A program made the translations under genes and the position numbers. DNA of 64,000 bases, taken from contig WACJ01000465.1 of NCBI GenBank assembly GCA_008973525.1, positions 32,749 through 96,748 of the forward strand. Direction: 5' to 3'. The notes beneath the pieces were generated by a model, which ran no database searches, had not been told where the DNA came from, and saw nothing but the letters and a program-made list of their open reading frames with translations. Positions 50,724-62,198 of the stretch are shown in pieces (the first letter of the stretch is position 1; each line of letters starts with the position of its first letter). Origin of the DNA: Stenopsyche tienmushanensis. Taxonomy: Eukaryota; Arthropoda; Insecta; Trichoptera; Stenopsychidae.

Positions 50724-51577
50724 TTAGGCTGTCCCATAAGTGTCTTTCGCAAATTAACACAGATCTAAACATATCCATGGTTGAAGAAAACCCGAGATAT
50801 ACCGTTTGCAAAATAGCTAACAAGTTAGAAATTCCACGAACATTCGTCCATAATCATCTGACAAAATTGGGCTACATCAATCGTTCAGATGTGTGGCTTC
50901 CTCATGAACTGACTGACTCAAATAAACTTCAGCGTATTTCAACATGCGATCTTCTTCTCCAACGAAATAATAGCCAACCTTTTTTGAAGAGACTTGTCAT
51001 TGGAGATGAAAGTTGGATACTCTATGAGAATATCCAACGTAAACGGTCTTGGACCAAGGGTACAGAATCTTTAACTGTAGCTTAACCTGTCCTACATCAA
51101 AAAAAGTTTTGCTATGCATTTGGTGGGAATGGAAGGGGGTAGTTTATTATGAGTTACTTCGGCAAGGTGAAACGATCAATTCAACAAAATATTGTTTCCA
51201 ACTAGACAATCTAATGGATGCAATTGCCAGAATACGGCCAAAATTAGCGAACAGACGAGGCGTTGTTTTTCATCACAATAACGTCAAGCCTCATGTGTGC
51301 TTGCTCGTCAGAAATAAATTATTATCATTTGACTGGAATATTGAAAAATTCTTTACATGGTAAAAAATTTAATTCAAAAAATGATGTACCTTGATCAATA
51401 TTTTGCCAACAAACCTGGGAAATTTTGACAAAAAGGCATTATGAAGCTTCCGGAGAGGTGGAGAAAGATAATGGAACAGAATGGATCATATATTATTCAA
51501 TAAATTTTGATGTAATACAAGTTAATGTTTATTTTTTTCTTTATATGAAAACGAAAGAAACTTATGGGACACCCTAA
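50724..51577 (+). mobile_element. mariner element, internally deleted, both ends present
   Basis: The ends TTAGGCTGTCCCATAAGTGT (left) and the inverse of TTAGGGTGTCCCATAAGTTT (right) are inverted repeats and lie next to TA on both sides, the mariner target duplication. The total is about 854 bp against roughly 1.3 kb for a complete mariner. The missing parts are the first transposase HTH and the stretch holding the third catalytic Asp. Confidence 0.85.
50777..51500 (+). pseudogene. mariner transposase, broken
   Basis: The frame from 50777 covers the second HTH (NPRYTVCKIANKLEIPRTFV), the linker WLPHEL and VIGDESWILYENIQRKRSW with the first catalytic Asp, then a stop at 51083. The next frame (51049-51363) continues with KVLLCIWWEWKGVVYYELL, the strand before the second acidic site, and HHNNVKPH, where mariners read HQDNARPH: the second catalytic Asp is Asn. 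The PPYSPDLxPxD segment with the third Asp is deleted. The C-terminal LDQYFANKPGKF and GIMKLPERWRK follow after stops. The enzyme is dead by loss of two catalytic sites and by frame breaks; the ends could still be substrates for a related transposase. Confidence 0.8.
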
Positions 51578-52549
51578 TATATAAATGTTATTTGTACATT
51601 CTTATTATTAAAAACTCAGACTCATCCAAATCACGCGATAAATACCAATAATTACGTCTACTAAAAATAATAAGGGTTTCTACTGCATGAATAGAAAAAC
51701 GTTCAAATACTATTGTCATTCACTTTTAAATGGTTTTCATAAGAATTTTTTGATGTTGTTACTTTTCCTCCGTTAAATTATAAAACTGTCCACAAATATG
51801 ATTTCTACATTATTTTTCAATTATAATGGTATTTTATGCAATGCAAGTATTTTGTAGTTTTTGAGACTTTTATTGCCCTATCTAGTCTAGCTCCATCAAG
51901 CTCAAATTTTTTGGTGCCTTATTTGCTCTTAAATTTAAATATTCATCCAATGAATTTAAATACGCACTTGGAATTCTGCACGTCATTCTGCTGAAAATAA
52001 ATTCGGGTTCGATCGCTCCATTTGTATTCAATGTTATGGTTGGTTATTTTAAGACGCACTTTCGATTAAGGGAGGTAATCGAGGGCATCGGTAATTCGAT
52101 GCATTGGAACATTATGATATTTTATGACAAACCATTTACCAAGTCTTGACATTAAAACGTAGCATAAAACCTAATGCAACTCCGGAAAACGGCTTTTGGG
52201 CAGACAGGGGTCATGAACTTTTCCGGAAAATATCGCCACATTTAAAACTTATTTGCATAGGGATTTTGCGGGCGAATAAAAAAGCTTTTACAACAGCGTC
52301 TCTAGAAAGCTCCCCTCGACTATTCGGGCCGTACAACAAAATTGAATAACAGAACTACGACATGACCTCTTTCAGGCCCAGATTCAATGGTGGATCAATA
52401 ATAGACGATAATAAAAATGTAGTTTCATTGGCGTCGTAAAGATTTCATGGAAGTTTTATGGGACCAAAGTAACCGCATTAATACATCGGTAGACGTACGT
52501 ACCCAAAGCGTTAAGCGCTTGTCACGATTTATTTGTTAAAAATCATATT
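51578..52549. other. Unassigned sequence
   Basis: No gene recognised. The island 51880-52480 is less A+T-rich than its surroundings. Confidence 0.35.
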
Positions 52550-53460
52550 ACCGTTATTCAGATGATGATGTAGACCAAATTTATAGTTGTGCCAAACATA
52601 ATGATGCGCTAGCGCAACGATAACCAGATTTTTCAATTGAGATAATAAAATCTGGGATTTGAAGTCAATTTGAGAGATATTGAAGGCTGTTGCCGGTAAG
52701 TACATTTTCCAGGCATTGACAATAGCACTGTTAATTCCATTAGAGCAAAATAGCCACCATTATTTCTTATCTCTAATTCTATAGATTGCAACGGTTGTAC
52801 TGGTGGATGACATTAGGTTGAGGGACGATGTTATGCTTCTTTTCTTTTCAGTTATGTCTTTTTATATTCATTATTATTGGCTCAATGGTACTAAAGTTGG
52901 TAACAACTGTTACAACAGAATCGTCATACCACCTAACAGCGAATACTTTGTTGTTGCCATCAAATCTATAATTAATTTTTCCTTTTGGTTCTTTCGCTAA
53001 GGCTTTTATTGTTTGAATTGAAAAGGAAGTCACTCGGTTTTCTGTCACTGCACTAATTGCAAAGAATTTCATTTCTGATAACAAGGCAAGAATCGAAAAA
53101 TATGATATGATTTTCAGGATCATGAACAACTTTCAACAAGTTTCTTATTACCCTCTTACTTAAATTCAAGTTTTCATTACTTCTCCGTGAAGCATAAGGG
53201 TCAAATTGGTACACATATACCACAGTTTAAATCCAATCCTTATTGATTTCCTTTATATGAACATCCTAGCAGAATAACGTCTAAAATATGGTACCATCTC
53301 TTCATCAATCGATATTTTATGGGAAAATACACCAAATTGTATGTACCGTTTATTAAGTTAATTGAAAAAAGACTTTAGGTCAAAAAATTGACCAGATTTA
53401 TCTAGCTTATCATTATCAGAAAGATGAATGTACTTCTTAAGGAATATAAACATGAAAGTT
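52550..53460 (-). pseudogene. piggyBac transposase pseudogene
   Basis: Reading the minus strand downward, successive fragments match the piggyBac (DDE_Tnp_1_7) order: LKKYIHLSDNDKLDKSGQFF, then NKRYIQFGVF, SIDEEMVPYF with the first catalytic Asp, KSIRIGFKLWYMC, FFDSCL at the second Asp region, and TENRV. The 93-codon open frame 52848-53129 then gives LAKEPKGKINYRFDGNNKVF and AVRWYDDSVVTV, and downstream VIHQYNRC. The MGGVD stretch that should follow, with the third catalytic Asp, is not recognisable, and many stops and slips occur. No TTAA-bounded ends could be assigned to this copy. It is the only trace in the window of the enzyme class that mobilises TTAA elements of the C type. Confidence 0.75.
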
Positions 53461-53593
53461 GAACACAATATATTTTAATACTTGAAATGAATTATTGAAA
53501 AAAAAACATGTTTTCAGTCATTTCAGTCAGAGACAGAGAGTTCGTGAATGTCTTTTAACACTACTTAACCCTAAGAAACATTAATTTGAGTTT

Positions 53594-54519
53594 TTAAGGC
53601 GTCTTCTCACTTTAGGCGCCTCAAAAATAGGTTATTTTCACGATTTTTTTTCGAGGATTTTCGCTAAAAATTATGAGATAAAATGAATCGTATGTAATAA
53701 ACACATCTTTCAAGTAAATGAAAACATTTTATTTTTATTTTTTTGAACAATTATTATAATAAAACAGTAGCATCGAAAAACCCGTGTAGAAATATTATGT
53801 TCGTGGCTTGTTGATGGTATCTCCGAGATGGGTCATTTGAAACAAAAAAATAAAACAGTTTTAGATTCAGTATATCAGTGGCTATAGCGCATATAATCAG
53901 ATTTTTGATATTCGCGAAAATAACAAAATGGCGCACGTTTTTTGAAAAAGTAAAAAAAAACGCTTTTTGTAAAAGTTTTTTGTAAAAAAAATTACTTAAA
54001 ATCAAAATTTCAAAAATCTGATGATATGCGCTATAGCCATAACTATGAAGAATATGTCATTCAAATTTCATGACAATCGGCCGGATGGTTTCCGAAATTT
54101 CATCAACAAGCCACCGAAAAACCTTGTTTTGAGATAAACGCGTTTAAAGTTTTGGTTGCAGAAAAATTGCCCAGACACAGCTGTTGAAACACTCGTTGTT
54201 ATTTTGGGTATTTCCTCCGAAGATTTTCATAAATCGGTTTCAAAACCTCGTGAACATCTTCAGCTAGAGCAGGAGGATGTTTAAAAGTTTCTATCTGATT
54301 GTTTTTCACCACTTTCTTGTACTTGCACCATGAGTCTGAACAATACGTATGCAGCCGGGTGCTCTTAGGTAGTCATCTAATGGTCGTCCAAAAATGTAGT
54401 TAGACTCGTCCGATCTTCATGAAGTTTCGATATAACATTTTTGAAGATATGTACTTTCAAAATTAAAAAAAAAATAAAAATCGATTTTTTTAAATTTGTA
54501 AAGTGAGAAGACGCCTTAA
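53594..54519 (-). mobile_element. TTAA-flanked DNA transposon, Kolobok-like/Mutator-like, copy 2
   Basis: A near-identical copy of 1358-2285 with the same terminal repeats (GGCGTCTTCTCACTTTA) and TTAA on both sides. The flanks beyond TTAA differ between the copies, which confirms independent insertions. It lies about 130 bp from the piggyBac pseudogene. Confidence 0.8.
54140..54355 (-). pseudogene. Broken Mutator-like transposase fragment in copy 2
   Basis: Carries the same motifs as the 1920-2125 fragment (SDSWCKYKK, KPIYED, TQNNNECFNSCVW) with the same frame break between them and only scattered base changes. Shared defects mean that both copies descend from an already inactive master copied in trans. 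Confidence 0.65.
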
Positions 54520-56730
54520 TGGGATATGCAAAGAATCGTCGACTTTGATTTGAATTATAAAATCGTTATATATCTTACGAACGTCCATAAAGTACATTAC
54601 ATTCAATCACATTTTTCGTCAGATTACAAGTATATACACGGGCTACAAGATTTTTAAATTAATATTAAATCAAAAACAGCCTGCTTATTGATGTCAATGC
54701 AATGCCTAATTTGAATAGTTCGCTTATTTTCGATACCGTTAAAAAAAAACGACTGTAAGAGGCTGCTATGATGGTATTTTAAAAAAATCATTTAGAATAC
54801 AAGTGATTAGTATTATCAAATCAAATACAATTCAAGTATAAAGATAGGTGAAATATGAAGTGGTTTTTATTGCGGGGCGAAGGCGGTTTTTAAATCAATT
54901 ATTTTACTGGAATGGTATAGGGGTGGCGAGCTTCTGTTACGACACGCTCAGAAGCGTAACTTTAAGCCCCTGCTCCGTAGCGTCTTTGCGGCCCTGCGCC
55001 CCCAGAAGCACCCTCCCAGCCACGTCTTACCGGATTATGTAAATAAGCTCATCAAGGGTCTAAGGCGCAACAGATGCTACTAACGACACCCTGACTCATT
55101 CTCCAGGAGCCGAACATTCAAATGACCCCGCCAAGATTTCATCGCTCCATCGAGGTAATAAAACACATTTCGAATGCCGAACGTATACCTATCGGCGTCG
55201 TTTCAATCTTAAGACGCGCCGGAAGACTCTTAAAAGGTTTCTTTTTAATCTGATAGAAGAACTCTCTGGGCGCTGACCGCAGCATTAGGCTTCGGCCAAA
55301 TTAGGGGAGCAAACCCTCTGTTTATCCTGTTTTTTTACTCTATTAAGTTTTATAGTTCGAATACAAACAATGGAAATTGTTTTAGCCTTGTTGCAGGCTC
55401 TTAATCCTCCCGCTTTGTTTTCGGAGATTATTTTAAAAAGCCTTCAAATCTGATCTCTTCAGCCGGAATCTGATTGCGAATGAGGGTGCAGAAAAACACG
55501 CAAGCGACACTCAATTAAAAATAGCACTACGTGATCTCGAAACTAGATAGTTGTATTATTTTAAATCGAATTAAAATAATACTTTGGAATTTAAAAATAA
55601 ATAATTTAACACTATATTTACGGCACACGTCAGTTTGATAGAGTTTGAACTTCGTGCGCAAATTCACAAAAATAACCCTTTAATATTGTTGTCTAGTATT
55701 TTTTACTAATTGCTATTTACGGAATGATATGTATGTATATCATTATGATAATATGATAATATATGCTCCCAGATCTATTAAGAATCAGCCGCCATATATA
55801 ATACATTATTTGCGAAACGAAGCCTCAATTAACTACACCCTGATATTCAATATTAATGCATATTGTTCCATAAGTCCAATTAAATCCAAAATATTTGAAA
55901 GTGATATTCAACATTCGACAATCACACGTACGCACAGGGTGTTTCCCATTCAAAGTGCGTATTAAGTCGTTTTGAAGTTTATGGAAGCTCGTTACAGCAC
56001 GGCCGGCTTGCAAAATTTTACGATTACAATAGGACGTACCTCAAATTCAAATCCGACCGAAATTCTCACCCCCCATTTAGGTATTAAAAATGTAAAAGGA
56101 TACAAATTTAAATAAAAATTGTACTGACAAGTCTGAAAATCCCCCGCATTTCATTGATCCACGTTGTTTGCAATAAAAATATCGAATATTTTATTTTATT
56201 TTTGATTTTTTATTGATATTTATATTTTTATTATAAGCTTGACTTTGGTCAAATTTCTGCGGTAAATATGATATTAAATGTGAAATAAATTGATAGTAAG
56301 CAAGCATGCCAATTATAAGCTCCAATCATACACATCGCTCCAATGATTTTATGCCAGCAGTCAGTATTTATTATCTTGTTATACATGTCAAATCAAGCTT
56401 GTGAATGAAATTAATCTTAAATTGTAGATATTAATCTGTCTTATTCGTCTCTCAAACGGAGGAAACCCTCAATTATTGTTTTTTGCTTTGGATGATTTTC
56501 TACGGTTTTTATGTTTTTGTCATTTTACTATGGGTATTTCAAGATGAATTGTTTTGGATTGGAATAAATTTTAATGCAAGCAACCTTAATCCAAAATACT
56601 TCCTTAAAAAATAAATCACACAAACAAGCTATGACTTACCTAAAATATATCCAAAATCGCACAAATAAAGTTAATAAAAAAGACAGAAAAATAATAAGGC
56701 AATTAAACAAAATAACATTTTTGGTAACAT
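54520..56730. other. Unassigned sequence with higher-complexity islands
   Basis: No gene recognised. Islands lie at 54850-55520 and 55900-56160; the first is comparatively G+C-rich around 54940-55030. Confidence 0.35.
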
Positions 56731-57282
56731 TTAACCTTTTGAGAAGCGAGCAAATTTAAAATCGATGAATTCGTTGATGTCATAATCGCTTTACACCGAT
56801 TACTTTCTGTCAACTCCTATCAGCGTAAGACAATCTTCAATTCGAGGCAGGGTCAATTGTAAATAAACATTTGATATCATTCAAGATCATGTCATTTCTT
56901 TACATAAACAATGCACAAAAATCAATTCATTTGCTCCTCCTTTAGAAGGAAATGATAATTGGACAAAGACTCATTCAACACGAAGCGAAGAACGGCAAGC
57001 AGTTAAATAAACAAACACTCTCGATAACACACAATATTCGGTCATTTTATTGCGTAAACAAATAATACACTTGAAATCGAAATTATTATAAGTCGATAAA
57101 TTTAGGCTTAACGATCTATACAATCATGCGATGCATGGGAGGAAGCTCTCCGTCTCAGTCTCCCAAACTGCGCTAAGTTCTCTCTGTCTCTGTCTGTCTC
57201 CGAGCTTCAATGTGCAAGAGTGCTCTTTCTGGGACATGAGGATTCGGACACACATGTATGTCCATGCTCCTCAACAGCTTAA
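56731..57282 (+). mobile_element. Non-coding TTAA element, copy C5, subfamily B end
   Basis: Runs from TTAACCTTTTGAGAAGCGAG to a right end whose inverse is TTAAGCTGTTGAGGAGCATG. The two ends match at most positions as inverted repeats, beginning with TTAA. The first ~500 bp match C1; the last ~50 bp are a different sequence containing GGACACACATGTATGTCC. Length 552 bp. Confidence 0.75.
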
Positions 57283-59130
57283 AGGACATCTTGTATCATT
57301 GGTAAAATTTTAAAGATGTCTGACATCTGGCATCTCAAATGCCAGTTATCCACTTGAGAAATACTAATTATTTTAATTACAAACTATCATCGCTTTATGA
57401 TCATTTTCGTTGCGATTTTCGAAATAACAAAAACAAATCGCTCTCTTCTTCGGAAGAAATAATATACCCAGTGTCAATGTCATCATAGTTTTGTGTAGAT
57501 TTTCTCTTTCCAACAATATAATTCATAATCTGTATAGATGTCACTATAGTCCTTAACTCAAAAAATAAATAAATCACAAAATGGCGAATGTTCAGTCAAG
57601 TCATTTTTTGGCCTTATTTGTCACAGTTTTATATATATTTTTTTTAAATAGTAAAAAAAATAATTTTGACATAAATCCGGTAGGAATAATAGAGAGTTAT
57701 ATAGAAAATATTCGTACCCAATTTGAAGTAAATTAATTAATTAAAACTTGAGATATGATGTCAACCGTGTTGAAAAAAATAGTGCAAGAAAAAATTGCTT
57801 TAAAAAAACTGCATAACTTCGAAATCGCATAAAAAGAGGTTTAAGTATATATTGCATATGTTGGAATTTAAATTGCATTTATGCGCAGTTTTTTATAAGC
57901 AGGATCTGTATGAAAAAAAGTATGTTTACATAAATGCGATTTTCATAACAATAGTGAAGAAGGAAAATATTATGAAGATCTTGGAAAGAATAACGAGTCA
58001 AGTTTAATTTTTCAATTATAACTGTCAACGATTCATTAGAATACGAATTACTGTGTTGGAGCCCCAATGAATAATGAAGCCTTTTGAAGCCTTCCAAGGG
58101 ATTCATCCCTACGCTGCAAATTATTCCAACAATTATCACACTGTGCTCGCTTCTAATTCTACAAAGTAATCTCTATTCATGTTTTAGTTAAACTTTATTC
58201 CTCGCCGACAAGTTTCTTGAATGGCGAACAGCATAGGAGAGACCGCTCCTGTTAGACAACTTTAATTACACCACCTAATATCCATGAATTACCGCCCTTT
58301 TGTATATGGCTTATCAAATATTAGGACCACTTAAGTATCGTTTATTTATTCATTTGAGCTTATTTGATTCGCGTGCCAGGAAATCGATGAAAAATACCCA
58401 AACGTTGATGGTATGAATAACATAGCGACGCAAAGAGCAACGGCGGATGAGTATACAAAAAGGCTTTTCTTAAAAAAATATTTCGTATCCCTGTCAGATG
58501 TTGTCAAAAGCAGATGTCAGCGCCTTGATGTCGGAAACTTTTGACAGATCAAAATTGTTAAAATAAGCAATACGACAAACGACAATCCCGGAATCGCGGG
58601 AATGAAAAAAAAACGTATTGAGATTGAAAAATACATGAATAGGGCGAAATGGGAGCACTTGTAGGACAAACAGAAAGAGATCACAATTACAAGGGAATAC
58701 CCACTTGAAAGAAGTGATCATTTAGGTGCTCGCGATGAAATAGAACCACCCTATTGGCATTACAACTTAAGGTCTCTATATTTGTAAATTCTATTATATA
58801 TAAAAATTCAGGTAGGGCCCTTTTATTGTACTTGAAAATCTCGTATTTACATATCCCACGGGTATTGCGAGAAGTGAATTCGGATCCTTTTTATGTACAA
58901 GTTTCACGAATCGGCATCCTTCCATTCATAAATATTTCATCGCATTATTTTATGTTTTATTTTCGAAAATTTACAGCGTGGAACGTTTCGAACGAGCAAA
59001 ACGTTGGAGTGCGCAATGTAATAAAACCTACCCTTAATTGGCTTAATTTTTCGTAGACTCTTCATTTTATTATACGTCTTCAAGGCGGTTCTAGCTTCAA
59101 AATGAATTTATTTTTGATCAATTTATAGAT
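57283..59130. other. Unassigned sequence
   Basis: No gene recognised. The 28-base word at 57802-57829 recurs inverted at 37526-37553, suggesting an old element nearby. Higher-complexity islands lie at 58200-58490 and 58800-59060. Confidence 0.35.
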
Positions 59131-59189
59131 TCTTAGGAATATGGCATAATTCTGATTACGTCAATCAGAATGATGCCATATTCCTAAGA
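59131..59189. repeat. Long hairpin, 27-bp arms with one mismatch and a 5-base loop
   Basis: The arm 59131-59157 (starting TCTTAGGAATATGGCAT) pairs with 59163-59189 (ending ATGCCATATTCCTAAGA), with a single mismatch and loop ACGTC. It lies about 110 bp upstream of a mariner fragment. See findings for possible meanings. Confidence 0.9.
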
Positions 59190-59299
59190 CTTCAATTACT
59201 TTAAGACTTCAAATCTGACTAAAGTGCATTGATGTCATTGTTTTCTTTGTGAATTTCTTAAAGGCACTAATGTGACTGTTGCAACCAGAAAAGTATTGT

Positions 59300-59420
59300 G
59301 ATGATGACAAATTAAAAGCCATAATTGATTCTGATCTACATCGAAACACCAGAGAGATTTCTTTAAAAATCAGTGAATCATTCGTGGTGCAACATTTGCA
59401 TCAACCCAATAATTTTTGAA
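59300..59420 (+). pseudogene. mariner transposase fragment (second HTH)
   Basis: An open stretch reads DDDKLKAIIDSDLHRNTREI and then SLKISESFVVQHLHQ before a stop near 59418. This corresponds to the start of the second helix-turn-helix of mariner transposases (typically DDDKxxALIExDxxxTxREIAExLxxSxxTVxxHL). Nothing of the catalytic domain is recognisable downstream. It is a short decayed relic of a mariner lineage. Confidence 0.6.
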
Positions 59421-59861
59421 ACGATCACATGATTGCCCGTAACGTATGATGGAATCACCTCTTTTACAAATTGTCTACAGATCATTCAAGTATAGTTTAT
59501 ATGCAGCTAATCCGCAGTTGCCCGGATAAAGAGTTTGAAAGTCGAGTGCTAAGAGCAGCATACATAATTCGGTAGAGGATCGGGTGTCATGGTGAGCACC
59601 TCTCACTCCTTGTCGACACGTGTCCCATGCGAATTGGACACGTGCATCTGCACGACGTGAATAGCTGCCTCTCATAATGCAGCAACTTCATTCTACCCAT
59701 GCAACCATTACTAAGGATGTGCCAAAATCAACTTAGGGATTATTTTTATATGACAAGTTACGAGGGTAGTCCCAAAAGTACCCGACATAACAAAGAAAAC
59801 GCAAAAAAATTGCAAAATAAATATTTCTCTTTTCAGCTCAATAAATTTTTCTTAGCGATGT
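59421..59861. other. Unassigned sequence
   Basis: Nothing recognised in this spacer between a mariner relic and a TTAA element. Confidence 0.35.
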
Positions 59862-60292
59862 TTAACCCTTTCGTTAGTGAGCAAATTTAAAATCGATGAA
59901 GTCGTTGATGTCATAATCGCTTTACACCGATTACTTTCTGTCAGCTCCTATCAGTATAAGACAATCTTCGTTTCGAGGCAGGGTCAATTGTAAATAAACA
60001 CTAAATCATGCAATTAAATAAACAAACACTATCGATAGCACAAAATATTCGGTCATTTCTTTGCGTAAACAAATAATACACTTGAAATCGAAATCATTAT
60101 AAGTCGATAAATTTGGGCCAACGATCTATACAATCGTGCGATGTATGCGGGGAAGCTCTCCGTCTCAGTCTCCCGAACTGCGCTAAGTTCTCCCTGTCTC
60201 TGTCTGTCTCCGAGCTTCAATGTACAAGGATGCTCTTTCTGAATAGTGAAGGTCAAAACGGATATTTCCGTAAGTACTCCCATACAGGTTAA
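59862..60292 (+). mobile_element. Non-coding TTAA element, copy C6, subfamily A end, internal deletion
   Basis: Runs from TTAACCCTTTCGTTAGTGAG to a right end whose inverse is TTAACCTGTATGGGAGTACT. About 120 bp present in other copies, from the CATTTGATA segment to the AAGCAGTTAAATAAACA segment, are missing, leaving 431 bp. A similar second end, the inverse of TTAACCCCTACGGGAGTAAT, lies 37 bp further at 60329 and could be the true outer boundary. Confidence 0.7.
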
Positions 60293-60329
60293 TAACGAAG
60301 GGTCTCGTAATTACTCCCGTAGGGGTTAA

Positions 60330-60705
60330 TAGCTTCGATATAAAAATATATAACATGCACGTTTGTATTGATTATCGATATTAATGTTCTATGGGTACTA
60401 ATATGCGTCCGATGTTTATGAAAATTGGTGATAGACTGACTAATACATTAGTCAAGCGACGACAAATTTCGACGGGTTCTAAATCTAATAAAAATTTGTG
60501 TTTTATTTACACTATTTAAAAAAAATCCCAAAAATGCGCACGAACTTTTGGACTGACCTGATAGTTAGTAACAAACCAAATGTAAGCGGAAATTGAATTA
60601 TATGATTTTTGGTGAAATTTGATCTATGAGCTAGTGGCGAAATTATCACTATTTTTAAATGATTATTTCAAATCAATCACATATAAGTGACGCTGTTTGA
60701 CTTTA
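60330..60705. other. Spacer between two TTAA elements
   Basis: No gene recognised. A word near 60535-60560 (GCGCACGAACTTTTGGACTG) is reminiscent of mariner ends but is unsupported by a partner. Confidence 0.35.
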
Positions 60706-61256
60706 TTAACCTTTTGTGGAGCGAGCAAATTTAAAATCGATGAAGTCGTTGATGTCATAATCGCTTTACGCCGATTACTTTCTGTCAGCTCCTATCAACG
60801 TAAGACAATCTTCAATTTGAGGCAGAGTTAATTGTAAATAAGCATTTGATAGCATACAAGATCACGTCATTTCTTTACATAAACAATGCACAAAAAATCG
60901 ATTCATTTGCTCCTCCTTTAGAAGGAAATGATAATTGGACAAAGACTCATTCAACACGAAGCGAAGAACGGCAAGCAGTTAAATAAACAAACACTCTCGA
61001 TAACACATAATATTCGGTCATTTCTTTGCGTAAATAAATAACACAATTGAAATCAAAATCATTATAAGTCGATAAATTTAGACTTAACGATCTATACAAT
61101 CATGCGATGCATATGAAGAAGCTATCAGTCTCAGTCTCCCGAACTGCGCTAAGTTCTCTCTGTCTCTGTGTCTCCGAGCTTCAATGTGCAAGAGTGCTCT
61201 TTCTGGGGCATGAGAATTCGGACATACATGTATGTCCATGCTCCTCAACAACTTAA
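60706..61256 (+). mobile_element. Non-coding TTAA element, copy C7, subfamily B end
   Basis: Runs from TTAACCTTTTGTGGAGCGAG to a right end whose inverse is TTAAGTTGTTGAGGAGCATG. Close to C5 throughout, including the alternative right end. Near that end is the perfect palindrome GGACATACATGTATGTCC. Length 551 bp. Confidence 0.75.
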
Positions 61257-62031
61257 TCGTCCCAAGTCGCAATTTACTTTATCAGATCCACGAAATCAAA
61301 ATATACCCGAATCGAGACTATTGATGGTAGTGTGTATGGAAAAGTAATACTTCTAAGCTCTCAAATTTGTAAGACTAGTACAATTTTTTTCCCACAATTT
61401 TAGTTTGAACCCGATTTTTTATAATAAGAATCTAAGATCTGACTGAAGACTGACACATCCTCGGCATGCTAATATTTATATCAATGTTGAAATCATCATA
61501 AAATCTAATGATATTTGTCATAAAAAATCATATAAGAAATATTCTGCGTGTTTTCAATGTGGGGTATTATCCCGCACTCCTCTGGGCACATCCCTTGGCG
61601 ATATCCACCTTTCTATAGGACCCCAGCAAATTTTTCAACAATGGGCCCCGGCTCGTTCCATTGTGCCGATTTTTATTCGTTTAAAATTTATTCAATATAA
61701 GAGTGGATTCGGCAAATGCGAGTACAGGGGGTGATCCCTGTGCCCGGTCAAATTCGTCGTACTGTGCTGCCATTTGTTTTGTTAGCGGAAAAAAGTGCAT
61801 GAATGGAGTGAAAACGTCGACAACATTTTGAGGGCTTAATTCGAACAGTCGAAATTAAATGTCACTGGGGGAAGTCAAATGTAAATATGTGCCGTGGAAG
61901 AGTCGCTTTGTACAAAAAATAAAGTTAGCGGTGAACTTTGGCAGACAGGTATTCGGGATTATAAAAAAGAGAGGGAATGGATAAAAAGTCTAACACATGC
62001 CATTTAATGTGTTAATATTGTTTTCTAACTA
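61257..62031. other. Unassigned sequence
   Basis: No gene recognised. The part at 61540-61930 is a higher-complexity, less A+T-rich island. Confidence 0.35.
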
Positions 62032-62198
62032 CAGGGTGCAGCAGGAGAATTACCTTATTTTAAAAATGAATAACACAAACAGTATAAGAGATATCAGTTT
62101 AATTATTTTTCCATGTTATAGAGAGATATTTAAAGTTTTTATTTAATATATTTTAAATATTGTATCATTAAGATAGCCTCCGTTCTAGTCAATGCATT
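62032..62198 (-). pseudogene. C-terminal tail of a DDE transposase, copy 2
   Basis: The reverse complement matches 12205-12364. The minus strand reads CID, a stop, then NGGYLNDTIFKIY before another stop, which fits the (N)GGxLxDxIF tail of IS630/mariner-related transposases. The outer end begins CAGGGTGCAGCAGG, a plausible element terminus. No other part of the gene is present. Confidence 0.5.

Noticed and set aside
60535..60560. Word resembling a mariner terminus (GCGCACGAACTTTTGGACTG)
   Set aside because: No paired inverted end, TA duplication or transposase trace was found nearby.
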